From Aliiroseovarius sediminis (GTDB taxonomy: Bacteria > Pseudomonadota > Alphaproteobacteria > Rhodobacterales > Rhodobacteraceae), in assembly GCF_022678485.1 (NCBI RefSeq), contig NZ_JALBYP010000023.1:1-64000 (forward strand): DNA of 64,000 bases, given 5' to 3'. The notes under the pieces were generated by a model, which was given only the letters and a program-made list of their open reading frames with translations, was not told where the DNA came from and searched no databases. Of this stretch, positions 45,469-54,005 are shown one piece after another. Within the stretch, counting starts at the first letter, position 1. Each line of letters begins with the position of its first letter. The position numbers were made by a program, and so were the translations under genes.

Positions 45469-46362
45469 TCAGGCGTTGAAACTGTGCGCCGCGTGGTCCT
45501 GAAAGGCCGCAACCAGCGGCGCGGTATGGGGGTGCGGTGCGCGGGCCAGCGCGATGCGGTGGGGCACCAGCGGATCGGCCAGTTCCAACCGGGTCACGGG
45601 CTGGCCGTCACAGGCGGTGTCCTGCGCGATGTCGGTGGCCAGAAGCCCGACGCCCATGTGGTTGGCAACCATGGCGCGCAACATCTCGACCGAGCCGGTT
45701 TCATGTGCGATGCGCGGGCGGATGCCGTTCATCTGCGCCAGCGTCAGGAAATAATCGCGACTGTGTGGCAAGCTCATCAGGATCAGGGGGTCGGTCAGCA
45801 ATTCGGCCATCGCAACCGCGCCGCGCCCGGCCAAGGGGTGCGCGCGCGCGACCAGCCCATAGGGGCGCACATCGGCCAGCGGGATGATGTCCAGCGACGA
45901 GGGCAGGCCGAAATCATAGATAAGGGCAAGGTCGATGCGGCCGTTTTCCAGCCAGCGGGTCAGCTGGCCCAGATCGCCTTCATGCAGCTTGATTGCAGCT
46001 TCGGGATTGGTCTTTCGAAAGCCATTGACCAGCGCAGGTGCGTAACGGGGGCCAAGGGTCGAGAAGACGCCAAGGTTCAATTCCTCTGCCCCACTGTCCT
46101 TGTGGTCAAGCACCGCTTGCGCTTGCAGGCGCAGGCTGCGCAGGGCGGCCAGCTTGCGCAGCCCGAAGGCGGTGGGCGCGATGCCTTGGCCTGCGCTGCG
46201 GGCAAATAGCGGGCGGCCAAAGTGGGTTTCGACCTTGGAAATGGCCAGCGATACCGATGGTTGAGACACGTTCAACGCCCGCGCGGCGGCGGCGGTGCTG
46301 CCCGCTTCTGCGGCGGCGATGACATAGTCGATCTGGCGAAGGCTGATAGGTATAGTTTGCAT
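45469..46362 (-). CDS. LysR-family transcriptional regulator
   Basis: A 297-residue LysR-type protein. The N-terminal helix-turn-helix is clear (LRQIDYVIAAAEAGSTAAAARALNVSQPSVSLAISKVETHFG), followed by a type 2 periplasmic-binding-fold sensor (LNLGVFSTLGPRYAPALVNGFRKTNPEAAIKLHEG). It is divergent from the CoA-transferase/acyl-CoA dehydrogenase genes with an 80-base gap, so it most likely activates them in response to an acyl-CoA or its free acid. The inducer is not known. Confidence 0.9.
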   Translation of the reverse strand: MQTIPISLRQIDYVIAAAEAGSTAAAARALNVSQPSVSLAISKVETHFGRPLFARSAGQGIAPTAFGLRKLAALRSLRLQAQAVLDHKDSGAEELNLGVFSTLGPRYAPALVNGFRKTNPEAAIKLHEGDLGQLTRWLENGRIDLALIYDFGLPSSLDIIPLADVRPYGLVARAHPLAGRGAVAMAELLTDPLILMSLPHSRDYFLTLAQMNGIRPRIAHETGSVEMLRAMVANHMGVGLLATDIAQDTACDGQPVTRLELADPLVPHRIALARAPHPHTAPLVAAFQDHAAHSFNA

Positions 46363-46376
46363 TTATTGATCTATCA

Positions 46377-46390
46377 GAAATGTATATTTC
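46377..46390. promoter_or_regulatory. Candidate LysR operator
   Basis: GAAAT-GTAT-ATTTC, a perfect inverted repeat, lies in the gap between the LysR gene and the CoA-transferase gene. It is the only clear palindrome there. Assignment to the LysR protein rests on position. Confidence 0.35.
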
Positions 46391-46442
46391 CGCTTATACC
46401 ATGATCGCCCTTATGCTCAACCGATCATTATCGGAGGATCAT

Positions 46443-47621
46443 ATGTCCACGCAGCCCCCCAACCCCCAAGCGTCCCAACCCTTAAGCGGGGTGCGCGTGC
46501 TCGATTTCACCCGCGTTCTGGCAGGCCCTTATTGCACGGCGATGATGGCTGATCTGGGTGCGGATGTGATCAAGGTCGAAGCCGCACATGGCGACGATTA
46601 CCGCCATATCGGCCCGTTCAAGGATGGCGAAAGCCTGTTGTTTCAGGCGATCAACCGGGGTAAACGCTCGATCGCGCTGGACCTGAAATCGCCGGACGCG
46701 ATCGCGACGGTGAAGGCGCTGTTGGCCGATTGCGACGTGCTGATCGAAAATTTCCGTCCCGGTGTGATGGAGAAACTGGGGCTGAGCTATGACGCCTTGG
46801 CCGAGGCGTTTCCGCATCTGGTCTATGTCTCGCTGTCCGGGTTTGGTCAGACCGGCCCGAACACAAAAAAGCCCGCCTATGACATTATCGTGCAGGCGAT
46901 GAGTGGGTTGATGGATGCCACCGGCGAGCCTGATGGCGCGCCAACGATGGTGGGCGAGGCGTTGGGTGACGTCGCGGGCGGCCTGTTTGCCGCATGGGGC
47001 ACGATGGTTGCCCTGTTTGAACGCAGCCGCACGGGGCAGGGGCGTCATGTGGATGTGGCGCTGTTTGACGGGTTGGTGTCGATGATGCCGATCTTGGCTT
47101 GTCGCACCTTGATGGGCGGCGAGGCCCCTGTGCGCACCGGCAACCGCCATCCGCTATCCGCGCCCTTTGGCACCTATCCCGCCGCAGACGGACATTTCGC
47201 GCTCGCGGTTCTGAACGACCGGCTGTTTGCAACCTTTTGCGATGTGATCGGCCAGCCCGATCTGGTGCAGGACGCGCGGTTCACCACTGACACGCTGCGC
47301 CGTGAAAACGAACCTGCTTTGGCGGAATATATCGACCAGTGGGCGGGCGGATTGCCTGTGGACGCGGTGGTTGAACAACTGTCTGCGGCGGGCATCCCGG
47401 CATCCCCTATTCAATCGGTGGCCGAGGCTTGGGCGTCGCCCCAAGCGGTGGAGCGCGGGTTGGCGTCCACGGTCATGCATCCCGACTTGGGCGTTTTGAA
47501 CGTGCCCGAACAGCCGGTGCATTTCAGCGGCGTTGGGCGCGGGGGGCGTAAGGCGGCTCCGGCCCTGAACGCGGATGCAGGCGACATTCTGAACACTTTG
47601 AACAAGGAGCAAGGCGCATGA
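46443..47621 (+). CDS. CaiB/BaiF-type (class III) CoA-transferase
   Basis: A 392-residue CoA-transferase from the ATG at 46443, preceded by GGAGG; an ATG at 46380 lies in the promoter region. Family III features are VRVLDFTRVLAGPYCTAMMADLGADVIKVEAAHGDD, FQAINRGKRSIALDLKSP, ENFRPGVMEKLGL, and the catalytic Asp in KKPAYDIIVQAMSGLMDATG. The end has SPIQSVAEAWASPQ. It moves CoA from a donor such as succinyl-CoA to a carboxylate. It overlaps the acyl-CoA dehydrogenase gene by four bases, so the product is probably oxidised next. The substrate is unknown. Confidence 0.92.
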   Translation: MSTQPPNPQASQPLSGVRVLDFTRVLAGPYCTAMMADLGADVIKVEAAHGDDYRHIGPFKDGESLLFQAINRGKRSIALDLKSPDAIATVKALLADCDVLIENFRPGVMEKLGLSYDALAEAFPHLVYVSLSGFGQTGPNTKKPAYDIIVQAMSGLMDATGEPDGAPTMVGEALGDVAGGLFAAWGTMVALFERSRTGQGRHVDVALFDGLVSMMPILACRTLMGGEAPVRTGNRHPLSAPFGTYPAADGHFALAVLNDRLFATFCDVIGQPDLVQDARFTTDTLRRENEPALAEYIDQWAGGLPVDAVVEQLSAAGIPASPIQSVAEAWASPQAVERGLASTVMHPDLGVLNVPEQPVHFSGVGRGGRKAAPALNADAGDILNTLNKEQGA

Positions 47622-48757
47622 CCACCTATCCCATGAGCGACGACGAACGCGCGCTGGTCGCGCAGATCGAACGGTTCTCGGCCGAGGTGCTGGCCCCGAA
47701 AGCCGCGCAGATCGACGAAGAGGCGCTGTTTGCCATCGTCCACTTGGACGCGATGGCCGAGATGGGCCTGATGGGTCTGAACCTGCCGGAAGACCACGGC
47801 GGCATCGGATTGTCCGGCCCTGCGCTTTATGCGGCGGTCGAGGCGATCGCGGGGGCTTGCGGGTCCACCGCGTCGATGCTGACGGCGCATTTTCTGGCGA
47901 CGGATTCGCTGCTGCTGGGTGCGGATGCCGACTTGCAGGCGCGTATTCTTCCGGGTGCCGCGGCGGGCACGTCTTTGGGTGCTTTTGCCCTGACCGAACC
48001 GCAGGCCGGGTCGAACCCCGCCGACATGCGCACGACGGCGAAGCGCGAAGGGGATGGATACCGGATCAAGGGGTCCAAATGCTTCATCTCGAACGCGGGC
48101 GCGGCGGATTTCATGGTGGTCTATGCCAAGACCGACCCAGATGCCGGCGCGCGGGGCGTCAGCGCCTTCATCGTCGAGCCGAAGAAGATCGAAGGTGTTT
48201 CCGTCGCGCCGCATGAAAAGACGATGGGTCTTAAGGGCGGGCATGTTTTCGGCATCAGCTTCGATTGCTGGGTGCCGGAAGAAAACCGTCTGGGCGACGA
48301 AGGCACAGGGTTCCGCACCGCGATGAAGGTCTTGGACAATGGCCGGATCGAGGTCGCCGCGCAAGCAACCGGCATTGCCGACGCTGCGCTGAAGGCTGCG
48401 ATTTCCTATGCCAAGGAACGTCAGGTCAGCGGTCATGCGATTGCGGAATTCCAAGGGCTGCAGTGGATGCTGGCTGACAGCGCCACCGAACTGGCCGCAG
48501 CCCGTGCGCTGGCGATGCAGGCGGCGACCCTACGCGGGACCGGCGTTCGCTATTCCAGCGAATCTGCCTTTGCCAAGCTATACGCCAGCGAGGCGGCGTG
48601 GCGGATTGCGGATCGCGCGCTGCAAATTCACGGCGGCTATGGCTATACCCGTGATTTTCCGTTGGAACGTTACTTGCGCGATCTTCGGATTTTCCGCATC
48701 TATGAAGGGTCGTCCGAGATCCAGCGCACAATCATCGCGCGAGGATTACTGGCTTAA
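47618..48757 (+). CDS. Acyl-CoA dehydrogenase
   Basis: A 379-residue FAD enzyme. It has MGLMGLNLPEDHGGIGLSG, GAFALTEPQAGSNPADMRTTA (FAD and substrate loop), and RVLDNGRIEVAAQATGIADAAL-type sequence (here MKVLDNGRIEVAAQATGIA). The C-terminal YEGSSEIQRTIIARGLL holds the catalytic Glu in the position used by short and medium chain members. With the CoA-transferase it would activate and desaturate a short acid, for instance one formed in amino-acid breakdown. Chain specificity cannot be read from sequence alone. Confidence 0.92.
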   Translation: MTTYPMSDDERALVAQIERFSAEVLAPKAAQIDEEALFAIVHLDAMAEMGLMGLNLPEDHGGIGLSGPALYAAVEAIAGACGSTASMLTAHFLATDSLLLGADADLQARILPGAAAGTSLGAFALTEPQAGSNPADMRTTAKREGDGYRIKGSKCFISNAGAADFMVVYAKTDPDAGARGVSAFIVEPKKIEGVSVAPHEKTMGLKGGHVFGISFDCWVPEENRLGDEGTGFRTAMKVLDNGRIEVAAQATGIADAALKAAISYAKERQVSGHAIAEFQGLQWMLADSATELAAARALAMQAATLRGTGVRYSSESAFAKLYASEAAWRIADRALQIHGGYGYTRDFPLERYLRDLRIFRIYEGSSEIQRTIIARGLLA

Positions 48758-48788
48758 ACAGCTTTTTGCGCCGCAGAGATTGACTCGC

Positions 48789-48804
48789 TTATGTATTTAC
48801 ATAA
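48789..48804. promoter_or_regulatory. HutC-like operator upstream of the TRAP transporter
   Basis: TTATGT-ATTT-ACATAA is a perfect inverted repeat with a four-base centre in the 126-base gap before the TRAP binding-protein gene. Arms and spacing equal the hutF-hutI operator at 38971-38986. It suggests that the transporter is controlled by the HutC repressor encoded 3.5 kb away. Confidence 0.62.
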
Positions 48805-48883
48805 TAGCAATAAGCATGAATTTGACCTTGGCAAGGCCAACCCCCCTGCCAAGGTCGCAATCGCCTGACTGGAGGAGAGGCAC

Positions 48884-49969
48884 ATGCAAAGACGGACATT
48901 TCTGACAACCGGCGCCATCGGCACCGCCGCAACGGCCCTGGCAACCCCTGCGATCGCGCAAGACGTGCGCCAGTGGAAGATGGTCACGGCATGGCCAAAG
49001 AACCTGCCTGGGCCGGGTGTGGCTGCGCAACTGCTGGCCGACCGTATCACCACCCTGTCCGGTGGACGGATCGAGGTAAAACTCTATCCTGCCGGTGAAC
49101 TTGTGCCTGGTCGCGGCGTCTTTGACGCGGTCAGCGAAGGCACTGCTGAACTGTATCACGCCGTTCCCGCCTATTGGGGATCGAAGTCCAAAGGTATTCT
49201 GTTGTTCGGCTCGCAACCTTTCGGTCTGCGTGCGGATGAGCAAGTTGGCTGGATGATGCATGGCGGCGGGCAAGAGCTGTACGACGAAATGTATGGCCGC
49301 TTTGGCATCAAACCGTTCCTGTGCGGCAACTCTGGCCCGCAATGGGGTGGTTGGTTCCGCAACGAAGTCAAATCGGCCGAAGACCTGAAAGGCATGAAGT
49401 TCCGCACCACGGGGCTTGCGTCGGAAATGGCGGCGAAGCTGGGTATGGCGGCCGAGGCGATGGGCGGCCCGGACATGTTCCAGGCGCTGCAAACCGGTGC
49501 GCTGGACGCGGGTGAATTCATTGGACCGTGGACCGACAGTGCGCTTGGCTATTATCAGGTTGCCAAGAACTACTATTGGCCCGGCGTGGGCGAGCCGTCG
49601 TCGGCTGAGGAATGTGGCGTCAATGCGGATGTTTATAACGAACTGCCCGACGACCTGAAACTGGTTGTGAAAACAGCTTGCGACAGCCTGTATAACCAAG
49701 TTTGGGGCGAGTATTTCACCAAGCACGCTCAGGCTTTGGAAGCGATGGTGGCCGAACACGGCGTTCAGGTAAAAATGTTCCCCGAGGACGTCCTGATCGC
49801 CATGGGCAAGGCCGCCGCCGAAGTCATCGACGATTTGCGCAACGATGACGATGAACTGGTGAAGCAGATCACCGAAAGCTTCGTGGCGTATCGCGACTCG
49901 GTCGGCAAATACATGGTTTATGCTGACAACGGCCAGATGAACGCACGTAACCTGGTCATGGGTTACTGA
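48884..49969 (+). CDS. TRAP transporter substrate-binding protein (DctP family, TakP-like)
   Basis: A 361-residue periplasmic binding protein with a twin-arginine-type leader (MQRRTFLTTGAIGTAATALATPAIA, RR at 3-4). The mature domain contains VTAWPKNLPGPGVAAQLLADRI, AELYHAVPAYWG, GNSGPQWGGWFRNEVKSAEDLKGMKFRTTGL and a Trp/Tyr-rich ligand region. This resembles the TakP group, which binds 2-oxo acids as dimers. A HutC-like operator upstream hints that the ligand belongs to histidine metabolism, for example urocanate or imidazole-pyruvate; that is inference. A strong GGAGGAG site precedes the start. Confidence 0.9.
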   Translation: MQRRTFLTTGAIGTAATALATPAIAQDVRQWKMVTAWPKNLPGPGVAAQLLADRITTLSGGRIEVKLYPAGELVPGRGVFDAVSEGTAELYHAVPAYWGSKSKGILLFGSQPFGLRADEQVGWMMHGGGQELYDEMYGRFGIKPFLCGNSGPQWGGWFRNEVKSAEDLKGMKFRTTGLASEMAAKLGMAAEAMGGPDMFQALQTGALDAGEFIGPWTDSALGYYQVAKNYYWPGVGEPSSAEECGVNADVYNELPDDLKLVVKTACDSLYNQVWGEYFTKHAQALEAMVAEHGVQVKMFPEDVLIAMGKAAAEVIDDLRNDDDELVKQITESFVAYRDSVGKYMVYADNGQMNARNLVMGY

Positions 49970-49981
49970 TACCTTCCGGAC

Positions 49982-50007
49982 AAGGGCGCGGTGAAAGCTG
50001 CGCCCTT
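49982..50007 (+). terminator. Hairpin between TRAP binding-protein and permease genes
   Basis: AAGGGCGC (49982-49989) pairs with GCGCCCTT (50000-50007) and is followed by TCT. It sits 12 bases after the binding-protein stop and probably lowers read-through into the membrane subunits. Confidence 0.6.
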
Positions 50008-50033
50008 TCTGACCCAAGCGACGGGAGCAGGCG

Positions 50034-50528
50034 ATGGAGCATCTGGCAAATGCCTTGGACAAGGTGAACCTGGGCGTGGCCTATGTGGTGCGCTGGCTGG
50101 CGTTGGCCATGATGCTGGTGCAATTTACCATCGTTGTCGGGCGCTATGCGTTCGGTGTGAACTCTATCGCATTGCAGGAAAGCGTTTTATACATGCACGC
50201 CGCCCTGTTCATGCTGGCGGCGGGCTATACGCTTCTGGTCGACAAGCATGTGCGCGTCGACGTGTTTTATGCCAAGGCATCGTCCGCGGTGCGGCGGCGG
50301 ATCGACATTTTCGGGCATCTGTTTCTGCTGATGCCGTCGATGATCGCCCTGATTTACTGGTCATGGCCGTCGGTGCGCAATTCGTGGAAAATTCTTGAAG
50401 GGCCAATTTCCGTGGGCGGGATCGAGGCGGTGTTCCTGCTGAAATCCCTGATCCCTGTCTTTTGCGTCCTCTTGATTTTGCAATCACTTGCCCTGCTGAT
50501 CCGCCTTCTGGCCGTGAAAGAGACCTGA
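50034..50528 (+). CDS. TRAP transporter small membrane subunit (DctQ)
   Basis: A 164-residue protein with four hydrophobic helices: VVRWLALAMMLVQFTIVVGRY, ALFMLAAGYTLL, IFGHLFLLMPSMIALIYW and LLKSLIPVFCVLLILQSLALLIRLL. DctQ features are LQESVLYMHAALFMLAAGYTLLVDKHVRVDVFY and WKILEGPISVGGIEAVFLLKSLIP. Its stop overlaps the DctM start by one base. It works with DctM in sodium-driven uptake. Confidence 0.92.
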   Translation: MEHLANALDKVNLGVAYVVRWLALAMMLVQFTIVVGRYAFGVNSIALQESVLYMHAALFMLAAGYTLLVDKHVRVDVFYAKASSAVRRRIDIFGHLFLLMPSMIALIYWSWPSVRNSWKILEGPISVGGIEAVFLLKSLIPVFCVLLILQSLALLIRLLAVKET

Positions 50529-52078
50529 TGATCGAATACCTCGACCTTATCATGTTCGCCGCCCTGATGGGGGCGATCCTTCTTGGGTTTCCCGTGTCGT
50601 TCAGTATCGCTGGCGTTGCGGTAATCTTTGCCTATCTGGGCTGGTCATTGGGGCAGATGGATATCAGTCTGCTGGGCGCATTGGGCCAGCGGGTGTTTGG
50701 TATTTTGACCAACCCGGTGTTGATCGCCATTCCCCTGTTTGTGCTGATGGGTGCGCTGCTAGAGAAAAGCCGCATCGCGGAGGGGCTTCTGGATACAATG
50801 GGTCGTCTGTTCGGGCAGTTGCGCGGTGGGCTGGGCATTTCGGTCGTGCTGGTCGGCACCTTGCTGGCGGCATCCACAGGGATTGTCGGGGCGACCGTGA
50901 TCGCGATGGGCATGATCGCGCTGCCGACGATGCTGCGTGCGGGTTATGACGCGCGTGTTGCGTCGGGGATCGTCTGCACCGCAGGTACGCTGGGGCAGAT
51001 CATCCCGCCCTCGACCCTTCTGATTATTCTGGCGGACGTGATGTCGACCTCGTTCCAGCAGGCGCAATATGAGCAAGGCAAGTTTTCGGTCGAGGCGCTG
51101 TCGGTCGGTCAATTCTTCGCCGCCGCCGTGATCCCGGGGCTGGTGCTGGTCTGCCTTTACCTGATCTATATTCTTGTGCGCGGTTGGCTGCGCCCAGAGG
51201 ATATGCCGCCTGCGCCCCTTGATCTGGCCAAGCCCGGCTGGCGCGAGGTGGTCGGCGCGGTGATCCCGCCCGTCTTGCTGATTTTCGCCGTACTGGGCGC
51301 CATTCTGGGTGGCATCGCCACCCCGACCGAAGCCGCATCCGTTGGCGCTGTTGGTGCCCTATTGATGACCGGTTATCGCTCGGGCACCGCGCCGGGTGTC
51401 ATTCTGCTGGGCACCGTCGCCCTGATCGCACTGGGTATTCTGGCCGGGGCTTTCCCGGTGCGGTTTCAGCGCAGCGACCTGACCTCTGGGGCTTATGCGC
51501 TTGGCATTTTCTATGCCGGGCTTGCGGTCTTAGGCGGGTTGTCCGTGCTGCTGGCCTTGCGCGCTGCCCTGAAAAAGAAGGTCGTGCAAGCGGCTGTCAA
51601 ATCCACGATGACCATGACCTCGATGATCTTTGCGACGATCATTGCCGCCGGGTTCTTTAGCCTTGTGTTTATCGGTTTGGGCGGCGAGGAACGCGTGGCG
51701 GACATTCTGGCCGAGATGCCGGGCGGCGCAAACGGCGCCTTGGTCTTTTGCATGATTATAATTTTCATCATGGGCTTCTTCCTTGATTTCGTTGAAATCT
51801 CGGTGATTGTTTTGCCACTGATTACGCCGTCGCTGATTTTGCTGGGCCACGATCCGATCTGGCTGGGCGTGTTGATCGCGATAAACCTGCAAACGTCGTT
51901 CCTGACGCCGCCTTTTGGCTTTTCGCTGTTCTATCTGCGTGGCGCGGCCCCGGCCGAGGTGTCGACGGGGCAGATTTATGCGGGTGTGTTGCCGTTCATC
52001 TGCCTTCAGATCGCGGGGATTTCCCTGATCTGGCTCTTGCCGGTGCTGGCAACGTGGCTGCCGTCGGTCTTGTTCTAG
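50528..52078 (+). CDS. TRAP transporter large permease subunit (DctM)
   Basis: A 516-residue polytopic protein from the ATG at 50528, which overlaps the DctQ stop; the longer frame upstream is inside DctQ. Features include LGFPVSFSIAGVAVIFAYLG, NPVLIAIPLFVLMGALLEKSRIAEGLLD, LAASTGIVGATVIAMGMIALPTML, GTLGQIIPPSTLLIILADV and ITPSLILLGHDPIWLGVLIAINLQTSFLTPPFGFSLFYL. Length is longer than minimal DctM (about 430), as usual for the TakP-linked group. It converges on the P1 peptidase gene with a four-base overlap. Confidence 0.93.
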   Translation: MIEYLDLIMFAALMGAILLGFPVSFSIAGVAVIFAYLGWSLGQMDISLLGALGQRVFGILTNPVLIAIPLFVLMGALLEKSRIAEGLLDTMGRLFGQLRGGLGISVVLVGTLLAASTGIVGATVIAMGMIALPTMLRAGYDARVASGIVCTAGTLGQIIPPSTLLIILADVMSTSFQQAQYEQGKFSVEALSVGQFFAAAVIPGLVLVCLYLIYILVRGWLRPEDMPPAPLDLAKPGWREVVGAVIPPVLLIFAVLGAILGGIATPTEAASVGAVGALLMTGYRSGTAPGVILLGTVALIALGILAGAFPVRFQRSDLTSGAYALGIFYAGLAVLGGLSVLLALRAALKKKVVQAAVKSTMTMTSMIFATIIAAGFFSLVFIGLGGEERVADILAEMPGGANGALVFCMIIIFIMGFFLDFVEISVIVLPLITPSLILLGHDPIWLGVLIAINLQTSFLTPPFGFSLFYLRGAAPAEVSTGQIYAGVLPFICLQIAGISLIWLLPVLATWLPSVLF

Positions 52079-53067
52079 GGCCGCGGCAGGGTCAGGGCTG
52101 CGATGTGGTTGGGCGCGTCTTTCCCGGCGTCGTAGCCATCCATATCAACAGCTGCCACAAGCGAGTTCAGGATCGCTTCTTCCGTCGCTTCGATTGCGGC
52201 TTCGAACAGAGGTGACATGGCGTCATGCGCCAAGGACGGCCCATCGCCGGGATCGGTGCTGAACGCCAGCGCATAGTCGCCTGATCCGTTGCTTAGCGCC
52301 GCACCTGTCCGCGCAAGGCCGCCAAAGCAGCGCTGTGCAAGCCGTTCCAGATTGCGCGACGATAGCGGTGCGTCGGTTGCGGCGATGATCACGATGGACC
52401 CGTCCGTGTCGGCGCCCACCGGCCCCGCTACGGCTTGCCCGTCGATGCGCAGTGAGCCGCCGAAATTGGTTTGTACCAGCACGCCGAGGGTGTGTTCGCC
52501 CACCACCAGCCGAGAGGCGGTGCCAATCCCACCCTTCAACCCGAACGCCACTGTTCCCGTGCCAGCGCCGACAGCGCCTTGCGCCACGGGACCGTCTTGT
52601 GCGGCGTCAAGGGCTTGCGTCATCTCGGCCACGGTGGGGCGGGGTGCGCGGATGTCGTTCAGACGGCTGTCATTGGTTTCACCTACCACGGCGTTGATCG
52701 AGGTGACGCGCGCGTTTCCCGGCTGCGCCAATGTATGGGCAATCAACGCGTCAATCGCGCGCCCGGTGGCCAGAGTGTTGGTTAGAAGGATGGGGGTTTC
52801 GATCTGCCCAAGCTCTTGTATTTGGGTGGCACCTGAAAACTTGCCAAACCCGTTCAGAACCGCCAGCCCCGCGCGCGCTTTGCGGGTGAAAACGTTGCCA
52901 CCGTGCGGGATGATCGCGGTGGCGCCGGTGCGGGTCCGCGTGCCCTCGATCAGTGTGCAATGGCCGACGCGCACCCCATCCACATCGGTTATCGCGTTCA
53001 AGGGACCAGTGGGATAGCGCCCGATAGACACACCGTGGTCGCGCAGGGTGGAGGGGTTTTGAGTCAA
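52075..53067 (-). CDS. P1 family peptidase (DmpA/BapA-like, S58)
   Basis: A 330-residue self-processing Ntn-type peptidase. It starts HGVSIGRYPTGPLNAITDVDGVRVGH and has INAVVGETNDSRLNDI. The autocleavage point is Gly223-Ser224 in DTDGSIVIIAATDAPLS, so Ser224 should become the nucleophile of the small subunit. DmpA-type enzymes release N-terminal D- or beta-amino acids from amides and short peptides. It is the last gene in a seven-gene overlapping operon next to a peptide importer, indicating a role on an imported peptide or amide. The true substrate is unknown. Confidence 0.88.
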   Translation of the reverse strand: MTQNPSTLRDHGVSIGRYPTGPLNAITDVDGVRVGHCTLIEGTRTRTGATAIIPHGGNVFTRKARAGLAVLNGFGKFSGATQIQELGQIETPILLTNTLATGRAIDALIAHTLAQPGNARVTSINAVVGETNDSRLNDIRAPRPTVAEMTQALDAAQDGPVAQGAVGAGTGTVAFGLKGGIGTASRLVVGEHTLGVLVQTNFGGSLRIDGQAVAGPVGADTDGSIVIIAATDAPLSSRNLERLAQRCFGGLARTGAALSNGSGDYALAFSTDPGDGPSLAHDAMSPLFEAAIEATEEAILNSLVAAVDMDGYDAGKDAPNHIAALTLPRP

Positions 53068-54005
53068 TTCACAGCCTCTTCGCGATAGATGAACGTTTTG
53101 AATGCGCCATCCTGCGTGACCATGCCGCGATACATACCATCGCAGTTGAACGGCATCGTGATGTTGCCTGCGGCATCCACCGCGATCACGCCGCCCGAAC
53201 CGTCATTGGGTGCAAGGTCGTGCATCACCACATGCGCGGCCGCATCGGTCAGCGACTGGCCGGCGTGGCGCATCCGGGCTGCGATTTCGGCGGCGGCTGT
53301 GTAGCGGATGAAAACCTCGCCGTGGCCTGTGGCGGAAACGGCGCAGGTTTCGTTATCGGCGAAGGTGCCAGCCCCGATGATTGGGGTGTCGCCAACCCGG
53401 CCCGGTGCTTTGGCGGTCATGCCGCCCGTCGATGTGGCTGCCGCAACCGCGCCTTGCATATCGCGCGCAACGGCACCCACTGTGCCGTGACGGCGGGCAG
53501 GGTCATCATCTTCGACACCATCCGCGCGCATCTTCAGCGTTGACTGAAGCGCGTCCCAACGGGCTTGGGTGAAAAAGTACTCTGCCTCTGCAAATGGCAG
53601 ATCCGCTGCGCGGGCGACGTTCAGTGCGTTGGGACCGATCAGCATCACGTGGTCTGTCCGGTCCATCACCGCGCGCGCTGTGCGAATGGGGTTGCGCGGC
53701 CCGAATATGCCACCAACCGCACCAGCAGCCCGCGTTGTTCCATCCATGATGGCGGCATCCATTTCCTGTTGTCCATCTGATGTGAACACCGCACCACGGC
53801 CCGCATTGAACAGCGGCTCGTCTTCAAGCGCACAAACGGCGGCTGTGACGGCGTCAAGGGCTGACCCACCCTTGGCAAGGACCGCATGGCCCGCGTCCAG
53901 CGCTGCACGCAAACCGGCGTGGTATTGGACCTCTAGTTCAGGGGTCAGGTTCTTTTTCAGGATGGTGCCGGCACCACCATGAACAGCAAGGGAAAATTGG
54001 GTCAT
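53064..54005 (-). CDS. Isoaspartyl peptidase / L-asparaginase (Ntn hydrolase)
   Basis: A 313-residue plant-type asparaginase. It opens LAVHGGAGTILKK and has NAGRGAVFTSDGQQEMDAAIMDG. The autoprocessing site is Gly174-Thr175 in RRHGTVGAVARDMQG, making Thr175 the nucleophile, with GRVGDTPIIGAGTFADN after it. Such enzymes cleave beta-aspartyl dipeptides and asparagine. With DmpA-like and PuuE-like hydrolases in the same operon, a beta-linked peptide substrate is a reasonable idea. It overlaps both neighbours by four bases. Confidence 0.9.
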   Translation of the reverse strand: MTQFSLAVHGGAGTILKKNLTPELEVQYHAGLRAALDAGHAVLAKGGSALDAVTAAVCALEDEPLFNAGRGAVFTSDGQQEMDAAIMDGTTRAAGAVGGIFGPRNPIRTARAVMDRTDHVMLIGPNALNVARAADLPFAEAEYFFTQARWDALQSTLKMRADGVEDDDPARRHGTVGAVARDMQGAVAAATSTGGMTAKAPGRVGDTPIIGAGTFADNETCAVSATGHGEVFIRYTAAAEIAARMRHAGQSLTDAAAHVVMHDLAPNDGSGGVIAVDAAGNITMPFNCDGMYRGMVTQDGAFKTFIYREEAVN

